From NCBI GenBank assembly GCA_037954665.1, contig JBBMOL010000146.1, positions 1,426,001 to 1,490,000 on the forward strand: DNA of 64,000 bases. The letters are read 5' to 3'. The notes under the pieces are model-generated. The model had not been told where the DNA came from and did not search any database. It was given only the letters and a program-made list of their open reading frames with translations. Both the position numbers and the translations under genes were made by a program. Origin of the DNA: Laguncularia racemosa. Taxonomy: Eukaryota; Streptophyta; Magnoliopsida; Myrtales; Combretaceae. Shown piece after piece: positions 11,263 through 21,586 of the stretch; positions within the stretch are counted from its first letter, which is position 1; each line of letters begins with the position of its first letter.

Positions 11263-14222
11263 CTGATGAGTCCTCCTAAAGAAGGAAAAAATGCCTTTTT
11301 GCTGCCATTGAGGTTAAATGCATGGTTTTGGACTCCAGTGAACATATGGGGATGATATCAAAATGGAAAAGGAGCACGAAATTTCACATGTCATTCACCA
11401 TTCCTAACTAAAGATTTGCAAATACCACTCATCACACAATTTGATAGATAAATATAAACGGCCAGATGATCATCAACACAAAGTGCAGCAATCTTTTGAG
11501 GACTTGGATAAGTGATGTTGCAGGATTGAAGATGACTCTTTGTTAATGGTCTATTAACTGAAAAATCTGAATCTAGATTGTGTTTATTGGTTTTACTTCC
11601 TTGTTTCCCTATCTTGATTACTAGCTTTTTAGGGGCCCATTCAAGAAAACCCCATGATCTCTAAAGTATTTCTGAAAAAGACGGCTTGTCTTTTTTCTTT
11701 TGATAAGGATGATGGCTTGTCTTCTTTCATTCACAATACTCAATATTAAGTACATGGCAGATAATAAACAAGAAACTGCTTCCTATTTTCTAGACACACA
11801 GACCCCATGTATAACTGCACTACTTTATTATAAGATCGAATGTTCTTTTTTATGAGTCCTCAAAAAAACAATAACTAAATGTTCTACCAAGAAGGAAGGA
11901 AACTGTAAAAAGGTAAATCAATCATAATTGAAAATTTGTTTGTCAATCGCTCTTAACTAGATCCATTAAAGCAGCTCATAACAATTTGGTATCAAAGAAG
12001 GCTCTTATGAAGGATTCTTTAGATATTAAAAGATCAATTATCAGCCTTGGTTTGTTGATGTATGACGATCAAGCACCCTCACAAGCTGAGAAAGAAAAGG
12101 AAAAGAGCAGAAGAGAAGCCAAACGAGAAACAACGTAGAAAGAACTTCAAGCTCCAGCCAACCACATTGAAGAGATGGCACGCCAGATTCATGAGCGTAG
12201 AGGCAATTCTGGTCTGCAAACCACCAGTGCGTCAGCAGAGCAACACCCACAATGGCACTAGAGATGACATAGACCTTAGTGGGGTGTAGCAAATGTGATC
12301 AATTTGAGCCATAATGGACGTGGGGCCCACGGGGATTCACATTCAATTATTTCTAGTCTGCGGGCTTGTCAAGGAAGGTTTTCACACTACTTGCAATATA
12401 CCTATGATTCTTGGATGAGGTGTCAACTGAGAATTGGTTGATGATTTGCACATGTTGAGCAATGCATTTGGTAGTGCAGCTTGTGGCACATGGAGTAGCA
12501 GTGGCAGTGAAGCTTTGGATCGCAATTTTCGTGGGTTTGCTGGTGCGATTCCAGGTGGTGACATGGGGGAACTATGATGCATGATTGAATATGAGTGAGG
12601 CGGATCAGATCATAAAATATTACTGGAGAAGTGCCGTGGCAATGGCTAGGCTAAGATTCAGGCAAGAAGCTCTAATGAAGGTAGTAAAGACCTCATCACT
12701 AACATCCGATACCAATTGTCTTTCCCATGCCCAGGTCCCGAATTAAGACAAAGTACTAAAAGTATATGTTTTTGAAAAGCTTTACAACTTAACTGCAAAT
12801 TTTGAAAGTTCCAGTATTAGAACTCAATTAACCCAATGTTCTAAAACTTGATTAAAAGATTTAAGACTCAATGCCTTACCCAACCACTTCAGATCCATGC
12901 GCTTTTCCATCTCTTTTTTTATTTAAAGATTAAAAATTACAAGTTTTAATGAAAATAGTTTATTCATTAAGTAAATTTCACGTTTAGTACCTGAATTTTG
13001 TTCATTTTTTCAATTAACTACCTAAAGTTTTTTTTAATTAACTATCTAAAGTTTAAAGTGTTAATATACTATTTATAAACTTTTTAACGTCAATTATAAT
13101 ACTAAACAAGGTGGTTAATTACAAAATAGGCAAAATTAAGATAGTTAATTGTAATAATAAATAAAATTTAGATAACTAATTACAAAAATAAACAAAGTTC
13201 AGATAACAAATGTGATATTTATCTTTCTTTATTTCACCACTGTCACATCGGAAAAAAATATATTGTGCAACTTCAGCAAATAGGAAGTATTTCAATTGCA
13301 TGATTTCTGCAGCATTTACCATTTGACCGTCAAAATTGAATGTGTTAGGACTTAGATTGCAAAATCAAAAAGCTCTAGCAGTTTTAGTTTTCTTTTTCAA
13401 GAATTGATGCTACATGTATTTCCCAGTGTACAACGTGAATAGATGATAGTTGATTGCGGGTTAGGGAAACTATATTGGTTTTTCATTTTTGTATAAAGTT
13501 ACATTTTCTAGATCTTCTCAATGTTTTAGAGATAACAGCATCATTGATCCAAATTCGAGAAGCTAATGATCATGTCTTCATACATTCCCAAACTACCCAA
13601 AAGAAGGGTAAATACCTCAACAATAGCCAAATTTTTAGAACTTTGAGATGCAAAACCACTTTTTCTTGGTTACGTCCAGAAATTCATTGATTAGTTAAGT
13701 TTACAAAAAGAGTCCACTATGCAACAAAACAAAAGGAGTAGATGAATGCAGAGGCATTAGCTGAAATAGCGTTTAGGCCATACATTGGGAATAAAGAGTG
13801 CTTGTGCAAAAACTCTTCTAAGTGCAAAACCACGAATTGCATAGTATCCATATACGATCAATAGTTTTAGGCTTTGATACATGGACTCGCCATTTCCTCC
13901 AGCCATACCCATGTTGACATGACATTATGACAGGATTTCCAATGCCTCTAAATGACAAACAATCTTGTTTTGGTTGGTCATTTTGTTGGGTTGCTTAAGG
14001 TTCTCACCAAGTTGCTAGGGTTTTGGTTAGGAGCAGGCACGGGCCTTAGCCATGTAAACAGCCAATAGCTGGGGCTGGGGTACTGGGGAGGGAAGAAGGA
14101 TATCAGGCAGCTTAACTATTGGGGATTTAAGGTTTTGCTAGTAGTTTCAACTTTATGCATGATTTGGTTTTGTGAAAGTTACAAACAGATTAGAAGAATA
14201 ACTTAGGCTTTTACACTATTTT
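11263..14222. other. SnRK2 intron, non-coding
   Basis: This is the 3' portion of the intron separating the 34889-34981 exon from the 11158-11262 exon. Apart from possible retroelement debris at 11984-12720, I see no coding sequence. The Copia-1 insertion begins immediately after it. Confidence 0.6.
11984..12720. other. Possible decayed LTR-retroelement internal region
   Basis: At about 11981 the sequence TTTGGTATCAAAG resembles a retrotransposon primer-binding site. It is followed by a charged gag-like frame broken by stops (residues such as HIEEMARQIHERRGN near 12160-12210). At about 12708 a motif of the opposite orientation occurs (ATACCAATTG, reverse complement CAATTGGTAT). No LTR pair or enzyme motif was found, so this is only a suggestion. 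Confidence 0.3.
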
Positions 14223-14227
14223 AGAAT

Positions 14228-14393
14228 TGTAATTGTAAGGAAAAGAGAAAATTATGTATCCTTTATTGATCCATAGGTTACACATATATTCAAGTTCTAA
14301 TAAACTAAAAAAGAAAACTAAATTTCTATTTTAAGACTAATATATATCTAATAATAACCAAATCCTAATTTAACTAATTTACAGCCTATAACA
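14228..14393 (-). repeat. Copia-1 3' LTR
   Basis: A 166-bp LTR starting TGTAATTG and ending CCTATAACA. It pairs with 33779-33943; by eye the two differ at about a dozen positions plus one indel, so this is the oldest complete element of the nest. Confidence 0.92.
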
Positions 14394-14720
14394 CTCCCCC
14401 TCAAACTGGAGCATAGATATTAATTATGCCCAACTTGTTACACAGATAATCAACCTGAGCCCCGTTTAGAGCCTTTGTAAAAAGATCTCCTAATTATTCT
14501 CCAGTCTTCACAAACTCTATAGAAATTAACCCTTACCGAATTTTCTCCCGAACAAAATGACAATCAATCTCAATGTGCTTCATTCATTCATGGAACACGG
14601 GATTCAAGGCAAAATGAAGAGCGGCTTGGTTATCACACCATAGTTTCGCAAGAAGTAAGATGTTCAACCCGACTTCATTTAGGAGCTGATAAATATCCAC
14701 ATTACTTCACACACTAATTG
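14394..14720 (-). pseudogene. Copia-1 RNase H, C-terminal part
   Basis: Minus-strand sequence homologous to the RNase H end of the related elements at 21594-22232 and 39836-40195, but with stops in all frames. It includes the region that in relatives encodes the TKALN end. The fragment is cut at 14716-14720 (AATTG) by Gypsy-A, and the coding sequence resumes at 19434. Confidence 0.75.
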
Positions 14721-15499
14721 TGTTATGGAAGAGTCACCGATCCAAGCTCAAGAGCCAAGTCAAGAAGAAGATCAAGTGGCTAAGGATGAAGTTCAAGGGG
14801 TTTCAAGTACGATTAGCTTGCCTCAAGGACCAATCACGAGATCAAGAGCTAAGAAGCTACAACAAACATTGAATTCTCATTTGCAAGGCTTGGTGAAGAT
14901 CACAGGTGAAGGACTTCAAGGGATTCAAAGCTTTGGGGCAAAAGAAGGCCAAAAGAACTTCAATTTGATGAAAATAGCATCGGGTGAAGATACACCGGCT
15001 CAAGGCTGCCGGCCTTGGAGCCGGCCTTGAAAACGTCGATGTTTCGGTGCATTTTCAAGGAAGGCCGCCGGCCTTGAAAAGTAGGCTGCCGGCCTAAATG
15101 GCCGGCCTTCTTTTTATGCGCACTTTTCACTTGTTTTGCGATTTCCATGCAATGTTTTAGGGTTTTCTCCTTTATATTCCGAACCTCCTCATTGTAAAAC
15201 TTAGTTTTGAGATATTGAAAATACCAAAAAAGCTTATTGCTTTGTTCTTTGTGTTCTTATTTGAATACATGCTCCTAGGAACAATCAAGGAAGATTGATC
15301 GACTTCTCTTGTGGATTGTTTCGAAATTAGGGCTTTCCATAGTTCTAATTCTTAGACCATTAACCTAAGTCAAACCTAAATTCTAATCTTCTTAGGGATT
15401 GATTTCCAAATTGGTGTCGTGGGTTTTCGTATTACTGCATTGGGGGTTCACACTAATCAAAAGGGTTCTCAAGGCGTGATTGCGAAGGTTTTCGTATCA
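14721..15499 (+). repeat. Gypsy-A 5' LTR
   Basis: A 779-bp LTR beginning TGTTATGG and ending TTTCGTATCA. It carries a reading frame (from 14725) that in the 3' copy is joined in frame to pol. A cluster of GCCGGCC words lies at about 14998-15110. Confidence 0.95.
14998..15110. repeat. GCCGGCC word cluster in Gypsy-A LTR
   Basis: GCCGGCC or GCCGGCCTT recurs about six times in both orientations within about 110 bp, making a GC-rich, potentially foldable island. It is duplicated in the 3' LTR at about 18927-19039. Confidence 0.8.
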
Positions 15500-16079
15500 T
15501 TTGGTATCAGAGCTTTGGCTCTAGATCAGGTTATATCTTTTCTTGTTTTTGTTTGATTCTTGTTTCCCATCGTTATTTAGGATATAAAGTTGTGATCTTT
15601 ATGTACTCCATTGATTAGATTGTTCAAATTGTGACTTCTCATGTTCTAGGGTTTGTTCACCAATTTGGGGATTTTCGCTATTTTGATCCTTGCTTAGGAT
15701 TAGTTAGTCTTCAATTGGTGTTTAAAAAAAAAAAAAAAATTCTGAAATTATTTGATTGTCTTGTTTTTGCTAATCCTTGGGAACACCATATCCTTCAATC
15801 CTAGTGTAATCTTGTTTAAGGGATAGTGGGAAACACCAAGTTCGCGTCTTTGTATTGAAATTCGTTGGAAATTGCTCTTGGGAGTGTGATTCGCTTAAGA
15901 ACATTTAAGAGCGGGCTTGAGAGTTGTGAGGAATACCTGTGTGCTAAATATCGATTGTGAGAAACACGAGTGGATAACCCCATCAATAGAGTGCAAAAAA
16001 AAAAACACGAAAGGGAGCAGTTGTGAGGAAACTCAAAAAAATTGTTTAGCATTAACGTTTGTTGTTTTTGCAGGTAAAG
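15500..16079 (+). other. Gypsy-A primer-binding site and leader
   Basis: TGGTATCAGAGC at 15502-15513 matches the usual initiator-tRNA-Met priming site. The rest is an untranslated leader up to the gag ATG at 16080, including an A run at 15726-15739. Confidence 0.85.
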
Positions 16080-18959
16080 ATGACAGGTAGTGGTGTTGAA
16101 AAATCTGATAAAAGTGCAGATGATGCTTTGTTGCGTGAAGCACAACAGTCAGAGTTTAGGCGTATGACTGGCGCCATTATAGCTATGAGAGAGTCTCTAG
16201 AGCATATGAATTTGAGACTACAGGTTGTTGAGAAGAGGGAGTCAAGTACTAGTGAAGGGAATAGGGGAGGTAAAAATCCTATGCATCAAGCTGCTGAAGT
16301 GACTGATGCTAATGAATATCTGGAGGAGGATTATGAGGATAGTGCAGCCATGCTAGTCAATAGAGGAAGAAGAGGTGGTAGAGGAGTAGGTAGAGGCATG
16401 GGCACAGGAAGAGGTAGAGGACGAATGCAGGAGAGTTACACTGCCAGTAGGGGTCGATTTGTTGATGATGTAGTAGACAGGGGTCTGGGAAGTATTAAAC
16501 TGAAGCTTCCAATTTTTCAGGGTAAATCTGACCCAAAGGAATACTTGCAGTGGGAGAAGAGAGTTGAGTTGATTTTTGAATGTCACCAATGTAGTGAAGA
16601 GAAAAAGGTGAAATTGGCTGTAACCCAATTTCAGGATTATGCTATATCCTGGTGGGATCAGCTGGTGACTAGCAGGAGGAGGAACATGGAGTATCCTATT
16701 GAGACCTGACATGATCTCAAGGCTGTGATGAGAAAAAGATTTGTCCCTAGATACTTTCATAGGGAATTGATGCAGAAATTACATTTCTTGAGACAGGGTA
16801 GTAGGAGTGTGGAGGACTACTACAAGGAGATGGAGATGATCATGACGAGAGCTGATGTAGATGAGGATGAGGAAACTACCATGGGACGTTTCTTTAGTGG
16901 GTTGAACAAGGAGATCGCCGACAGGGTGGAGTTGCAGCATTATGTAGAGCTAGAGGAGATGGTACATCTTGCCATCAAGATTGAGAGACAACTCCAAGGT
17001 AGAGGGCCAAACCGGTACGTTTCCAAACCTTCTTCTAATTCTAACTCTGCATGGAGAGGTTATGGAAAATCTGATATTAAGAGTGGTAGTAAGCCTACTG
17101 TTGAGGCTTCAAAGGGAAAATCAGTTGGGGTTTCATCTGAGAAACCTAAGGTTGTTGATCAGAAAAGTAGAAATAGGGACATTAAATGTTGGAAGTGTCA
17201 GGGTGTAGGACACATTAGTAGGGAATGTCCTAATAGGCGGACCATGGTGATAAGGAATGGTGAGATTGTCACTGATGATGAGGAAAGTGACAATGAGGGT
17301 GAAGACGATGATATGCCTCCATTGGAGGATTGTAGTGATGCTGAGAGTGTTGAGGAGGCAGTGAAAGGTGACTTGTATGTAGCTAGGCGTGCACTTAACA
17401 CCCAGTTGAAGGAGGATGGCCATGAAGAGCAAAGGGAAAACTTGTTTCATACTAGATGCCATGTGCAGGGGAAGGCATGTAGTGTGATTGTCGATGGAGG
17501 AAGTTGTACTAATGTGGTGAGTACACTCTTGGTGAACAGGTTGGGGCTGCCTACTGTACCACACCCAAGACCTTACAAACTTCAGTGGCTCAGCGACTGT
17601 GGTGAGGTTAAGGTAAACAGGCAAGCCCTCATTTCTTTTTCCATAGGCAAGTATAGTGATGAGGTGCTCTGTGATGTAGTACCTATGCATGCTGGTGATA
17701 TCTTGTTGGGCAGACCTTGGCAATTTGATAGGAAAACCGTGCACGATGGATATCTCAATAGGTACTCATTTACTAAGGATGGAAGGAGAACCATTTTGGC
17801 ACCACTGTCCTCTAAGGAAGTGTATGAGGACCAATGTAAATTAGAGAGGTTGAGAGTTGAGGCCGAAAGAAAAGAGAGGGAGAGTAGAAAAAGCAATTCT
17901 GAGGGAGTGAAGAATAAGAGTGCAACTAAAAAGTGTAATAAAAATGAGCAGAGTGAAAAGAAAGAGGGGAGTGAAAAGCAAGATGACAATCGGCCTGGAG
18001 AGAAAAGAAGTAAGAGTGTGAGTTTGATCGCTAGGGCAAGTGAGGTTAGGCATGCTTTGAGTGCCAGTAGACCTATCTTTGTACTTTTGTACAAAGGGGC
18101 CTATTTGGCCACTGACGATATTAACCCATCTATTCCTAGTGTGTTTTCTGATTTGCTGCAGGAATATGGAGATGTGTTTCCAGCGGAGATGCCCAGTGGA
18201 CTTCCACCAGTTAGGGGCATAGAGCATCGGATTGACTTCATTCCGGGAGCAGCCATACCCAACCGACCTGCCTACAGGACTAATCCCAGCGAGGCAAAGG
18301 CAGATTTTGTGAGGAAGCTACATAAGCAGGTGAAGGATAGGATTGAGAAACAGAATGCCAAGGTAGCTTCAAGGGTGAACAAAGGCAGGAAACCCATGAT
18401 TTTTCAACCGGGAGAGTGGGTTTGGGTGCATTTTCGCAAGGAGCGGTTTCCACTACAAAGGAAATCAAAGTTGAACCCCCGGGGAGATGGTCCTTTTCAG
18501 ATACTTGAGAGGATCAACGACAACGCCTACAGAGTGGACTTACTAGGTGAGTATAATGTTAGTTCCACTTTTAATGTTGCTGATCTTAGTCCGTTTGATG
18601 TAGGTGATGCTTTGGATTCGAGGACGAATCCTTTTGAGGAGAGGGGGAATGTTATGGAAGAGTCACCGATCCAAGCTCAAGAGCCAAGTCAAGAAGAAGA
18701 TCAAGTGGCTAAGGATGAAGTTCAAGGGGTTTCAAGTACGATTAGCTTGCCTCAAGGACCAATCACGAGATCAAGAGCTAAGAAGCTACAACAAACATTG
18801 AATTCTCATTTGCAAGGCTTGGTGAAGATCACAGGTGAAGGACTTCAAGGGATTCAAAGCTTTAGGGCAAAAGAAGGCCAAAAGAACTTCAATTTGATGA
18901 AAATAGCATCGGGTGAAGATACACCGGCTCAAGGCTGCCGGCCTTGGAGCCGGCCTTGA
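16080..18959 (+). pseudogene. Gypsy-A gag-pol with nonsense codon and internal deletion
   Basis: One frame starts at ATG 16080 and continues through a TGA at 16707-16709. Context (YPIET, stop, HDLKAVMRKRF) suggests a TGG codon changed to TGA. After it come the gag domain, a CCHC zinc knuckle (CWKCQGVGHISREC, near 17190-17232) and a retropepsin-like site (IVDGGSCTNVVS, near 17490-17523; DGG instead of DTG or DSG). The start of the RT region follows (EHRIDFIPGA), and at about 18291-18303 the frame passes directly into an integrase C-terminus (QVKDRIEKQN, GDGPFQILERI, STFNVADLSPFD). All catalytic RT, RNase H and integrase residues are absent, yet the fusion is in frame. The frame continues across the purine tract into the 3' LTR and ends at 18957-18959. 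Confidence 0.92.
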
Positions 18960-19428
18960 AAACGTCGATGTTTCGGTGCATTTTCAAGGAAGGCCGCCGG
19001 CCTTGAAAAGTAGGCTGCCGGCCTAAATGGCCGGCCTTCTTTTTATGCGCACTTTTCACTTGTTTTGCGATTTCCATGCAATGTTTTAGGGTTTTCTCCT
19101 TTATATTCCGAACCTCCTCATTGTAAAACTTAGTTTTGAGATATTGAAAATACCAAAAAAGCTTATTGCTTTGTTCTTTGTGTTCTTATTTGAATACATG
19201 CTCCTAGGAACAATCAAGGAAGATTGATCGACTTCTCTTGTGGATTGTTTCGAAATTAGGGCTTTCCATAGTTCTAATTCTTAGATCATTAACCTAAGTC
19301 AAACCTAAATTCTAATCTTCTTAGGGATTGATTTCCAAATTGGTGTCGTGGGTTTTCGTATTACTGCATTGGGGGTTCACACTAATCAAAAGGGTTCTCA
19401 AGGCGTGATTGCGAAGGTTTTCGTATCA
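18650..19428 (+). repeat. Gypsy-A 3' LTR
   Basis: Same length as the 5' LTR (779 bp) and near identical. The first ~310 bp are open in the pol frame and encode an acidic stretch followed by GPITRSRAKKLQ. Confidence 0.95.
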
Positions 19429-19433
19429 AATTG

Positions 19434-21347
19434 TGCCATAGCTCTATATTCTGATTCTGCACTAGATCGAGATACAACATTCTGCTTATTACTTTTCCAT
19501 GAAACCAAATTTCCACCGATGAAAATACCCTGAAGTGGATCTCCCGTCCTCCTTACATCCTGCCCAATCAGCATCTATAAAACACTCAATATTAGTATGA
19601 CCATGATTCTTATACAAGATACCACGTCCAGGTGCTCCCTTTAAATAACACAGGATTTGCTTTACAGCACCCCAATAATCAACTGTTGGAGATGACATGT
19701 ATCAACTCACAATACTAACCAAATATGCAATATTCGGTCAAGTTACTGTAAGATAATTCAATTTTCCAACTATCCATCTATATCTTTTAGGATCCTCAAA
19801 CAACTCCCCCTCCTTTATCAGTTGCAAATTAGGAACCATTGGTGTACTACATGGTTTAGCACCCAAGTTTCCTATTTCAAACAAGAAGTTAAGTACATAT
19901 TTTCTTTGTAATAGAAAAATTCTTTGCTTACTCCTCATTACCTTAACACCCAAGAAATATTTCAACATTCCTAAATCCTTTGTTTGAAATTGACTTTGAA
20001 GAAAGGATTTGAGAGTCGAAATACTTATAATATCATTGCCAATAATAACAATATCGTCTACATATACTACTAACAGAATAATACCAGCCGTAGATCATTT
20101 GTAGAAAACAAAATGATCATATTTGCTTTTTTGCATCCCAAATTTCTCAACTACTTGGCTAAATTTTCCAAACCAAGCACAGGGGCTCTACTTCAAACCA
20201 TACAAAGACTTACGAAGATGACAAACCTTTCCAGACTCCCATGAACAACAAACCCTGGAGGTTGCTCCATATAAACATCTTCTTGAAGATCCTATGCAAA
20301 AAAACATTCTTGATATCTAACTGATGTAGAAGCCAATCATTTACTACAGCTATGGAAATAAATAACCTGACAGATGTTAACTTAGCAACAGTAGAAAAAG
20401 TGTCAAAATAATATATTCCATAAGTTTGAGCATATCCTTTAGCAACAAGACAAGCTTTTAAGCGAGTAATTGATCCATCAAGATTTACTTTAATAGAAAA
20501 AACCCATTTATAGCCAATGGTCTTTTTCCTTGCAGGTAAATGTACCAAGCACAGGGGCTCTACTTCAAACCATACAAAGACTTACAAAGATGACAAACCT
20601 TTCCAAACTCCCCTGAGCAACAAACCCTAGAAGTTGCTCCATATAAACCTCTTCTTGAAGATCCTATGCAAAAAAGCATTCTTGATATCTAACTGATGTA
20701 GAAGCCAATCATTTACTGCAGCTATGGAAATAAATAACTAGACAGATGTTAACTTAGCAACAGTTGAAAAAGTGTCAAAATAATCTATTCCATAAGTTTG
20801 AGCATATCCTTTAGCAACAAGACAAGCTTTTAAGCAAGCAATTGATCCATCAAGATTTACTTTAATAGAAAAAACCCATTTATAGCCAATGTTCTTTTTC
20901 CTTGCAGGTAAATGTACCAAATCCCAAGTATCATTCTGATCAAGGGCATTCATCTCCTCTACCATTACACTACGCCATCCTAGATGTGACAAGGCTTCAT
21001 GAACAGTTTTAGAAAAAGAGATAGAATCAATAGATGCAATAAAGGAACAAGAGGAGACAAGCGTTTTGGGTTCAATCGGAAACAAAGATTTTGTCAAGAA
21101 AAGAGTATGATAAGGAGTCTCACCATTCAGAATAACTGAGGGCATTCGATTAATTAAAAAACAAGTTGTAGACACTGCATCAGCCCAGAAGTTTTTTTAG
21201 ACGTGCATTTGAAACAATAAAGCCCTAGCAGTTTCAAGCAAATGCCTATTCTTTCTCTCAGCAACACCATTTTGAGACGATGTATCTACACAAGAAGTTT
21301 GATGAATAATGCTATTCTTAATCAGGTAGGATTGAAAAGATTCAAAT
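19434..21347 (-). pseudogene. Copia-1 RNase H, RT and integrase C-terminus, degenerate
   Basis: Minus-strand coding remnants of Copia-1 between the Gypsy-A and Copia-2 insertions. From right to left: integrase C-terminal residues near 21200-21340; FLINRMPS and the start of RT at 20738-21175 (YKWVFSIKVN, GYAQTYGIDY); RT again at 20210-20548; the thumb and connection (KYFLGVKVMRSK, LGAKPCSTPM) at 19738-19968; and RNase H (CFIDADWAGCKEDGRSTSGY) at 19489-19698. Several stops and frameshifts separate the pieces, and 372 bp are tandemly duplicated. It cannot produce a working enzyme. Confidence 0.85.
20173..20916. repeat. 372-bp tandem duplication inside Copia-1 RT
   Basis: The block starting CCAAGCACAGGGGCTCTACT at 20173 starts again at 20545, and the copies stay nearly identical to about 20544 and 20916. 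The unit is 124 codons, so the duplication does not by itself shift the frame. Each copy encodes the RT segment from about ARKKTIGYKWVF to LHQLDIKN. Confidence 0.9.
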
Positions 21348-21586
21348 TGTAGACAACAAAGAAAATAGAAATGGTTTTATTCACTCCTCTGTATTAAAGA
21401 AGAGAGGAGGTATTTATACAAGAATGAATAGCTAACAATGGAAATTATAATCTACTATAATTTCTCCTACTCCTATAATCTTGCTAATATATATAAGGAA
21501 ACAAATCATTCTAGCTATACCAATCCGTAACAACTTGCTAATATATACAAGGAAACAAATCATTCTAGTTATACCAATCCGTAGCA
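21348..21586 (-). repeat. Copia-2 3' LTR
   Basis: A 239-bp LTR. It differs from the other copy by about five substitutions and one single-base indel, by eye. It contains an internal ~55-bp tandem repeat (CTTGCTAATATATA to CCAATCCGTA, at about 21481-21532 and 21535-21583). Confidence 0.93.

Larger units (their letters stand above)
14721..19428 (+). mobile_element. Gypsy-A: young, internally deleted Ty3/gypsy element
   Basis: A 4,708-bp plus-strand element with two 779-bp LTRs (14721-15499 and 18650-19428), flanked by AATTG duplications at 14716-14720 and 19429-19433. The primer-binding site TGGTATCAGAGC starts at 15502, and a purine tract (GAGGAGAGGGGGAA) ends at 18649. The two LTRs differ, by eye, at two positions only (near 14937/18866 and 15356/19286), so insertion is recent. 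The internal region is only 3,150 bp: it encodes gag, zinc knuckle and protease, then jumps into the integrase C-terminus, lacking RT, RNase H and the integrase core. Transposition would need enzymes supplied in trans. Confidence 0.95.

Noticed and set aside
12062..12289. Lysine- and arginine-rich 75-codon frame as a small basic protein gene
   Set aside because: It overlaps a minus-strand frame of equal length, has no recognisable domain, and lies beside a primer-binding-site-like motif, so retroelement debris is more likely.
16353..18227. Long minus-strand open frames across Gypsy-A (up to 203 codons)
   Set aside because: They are antisense shadows of the gag-pol frame on the plus strand and show no family motifs.
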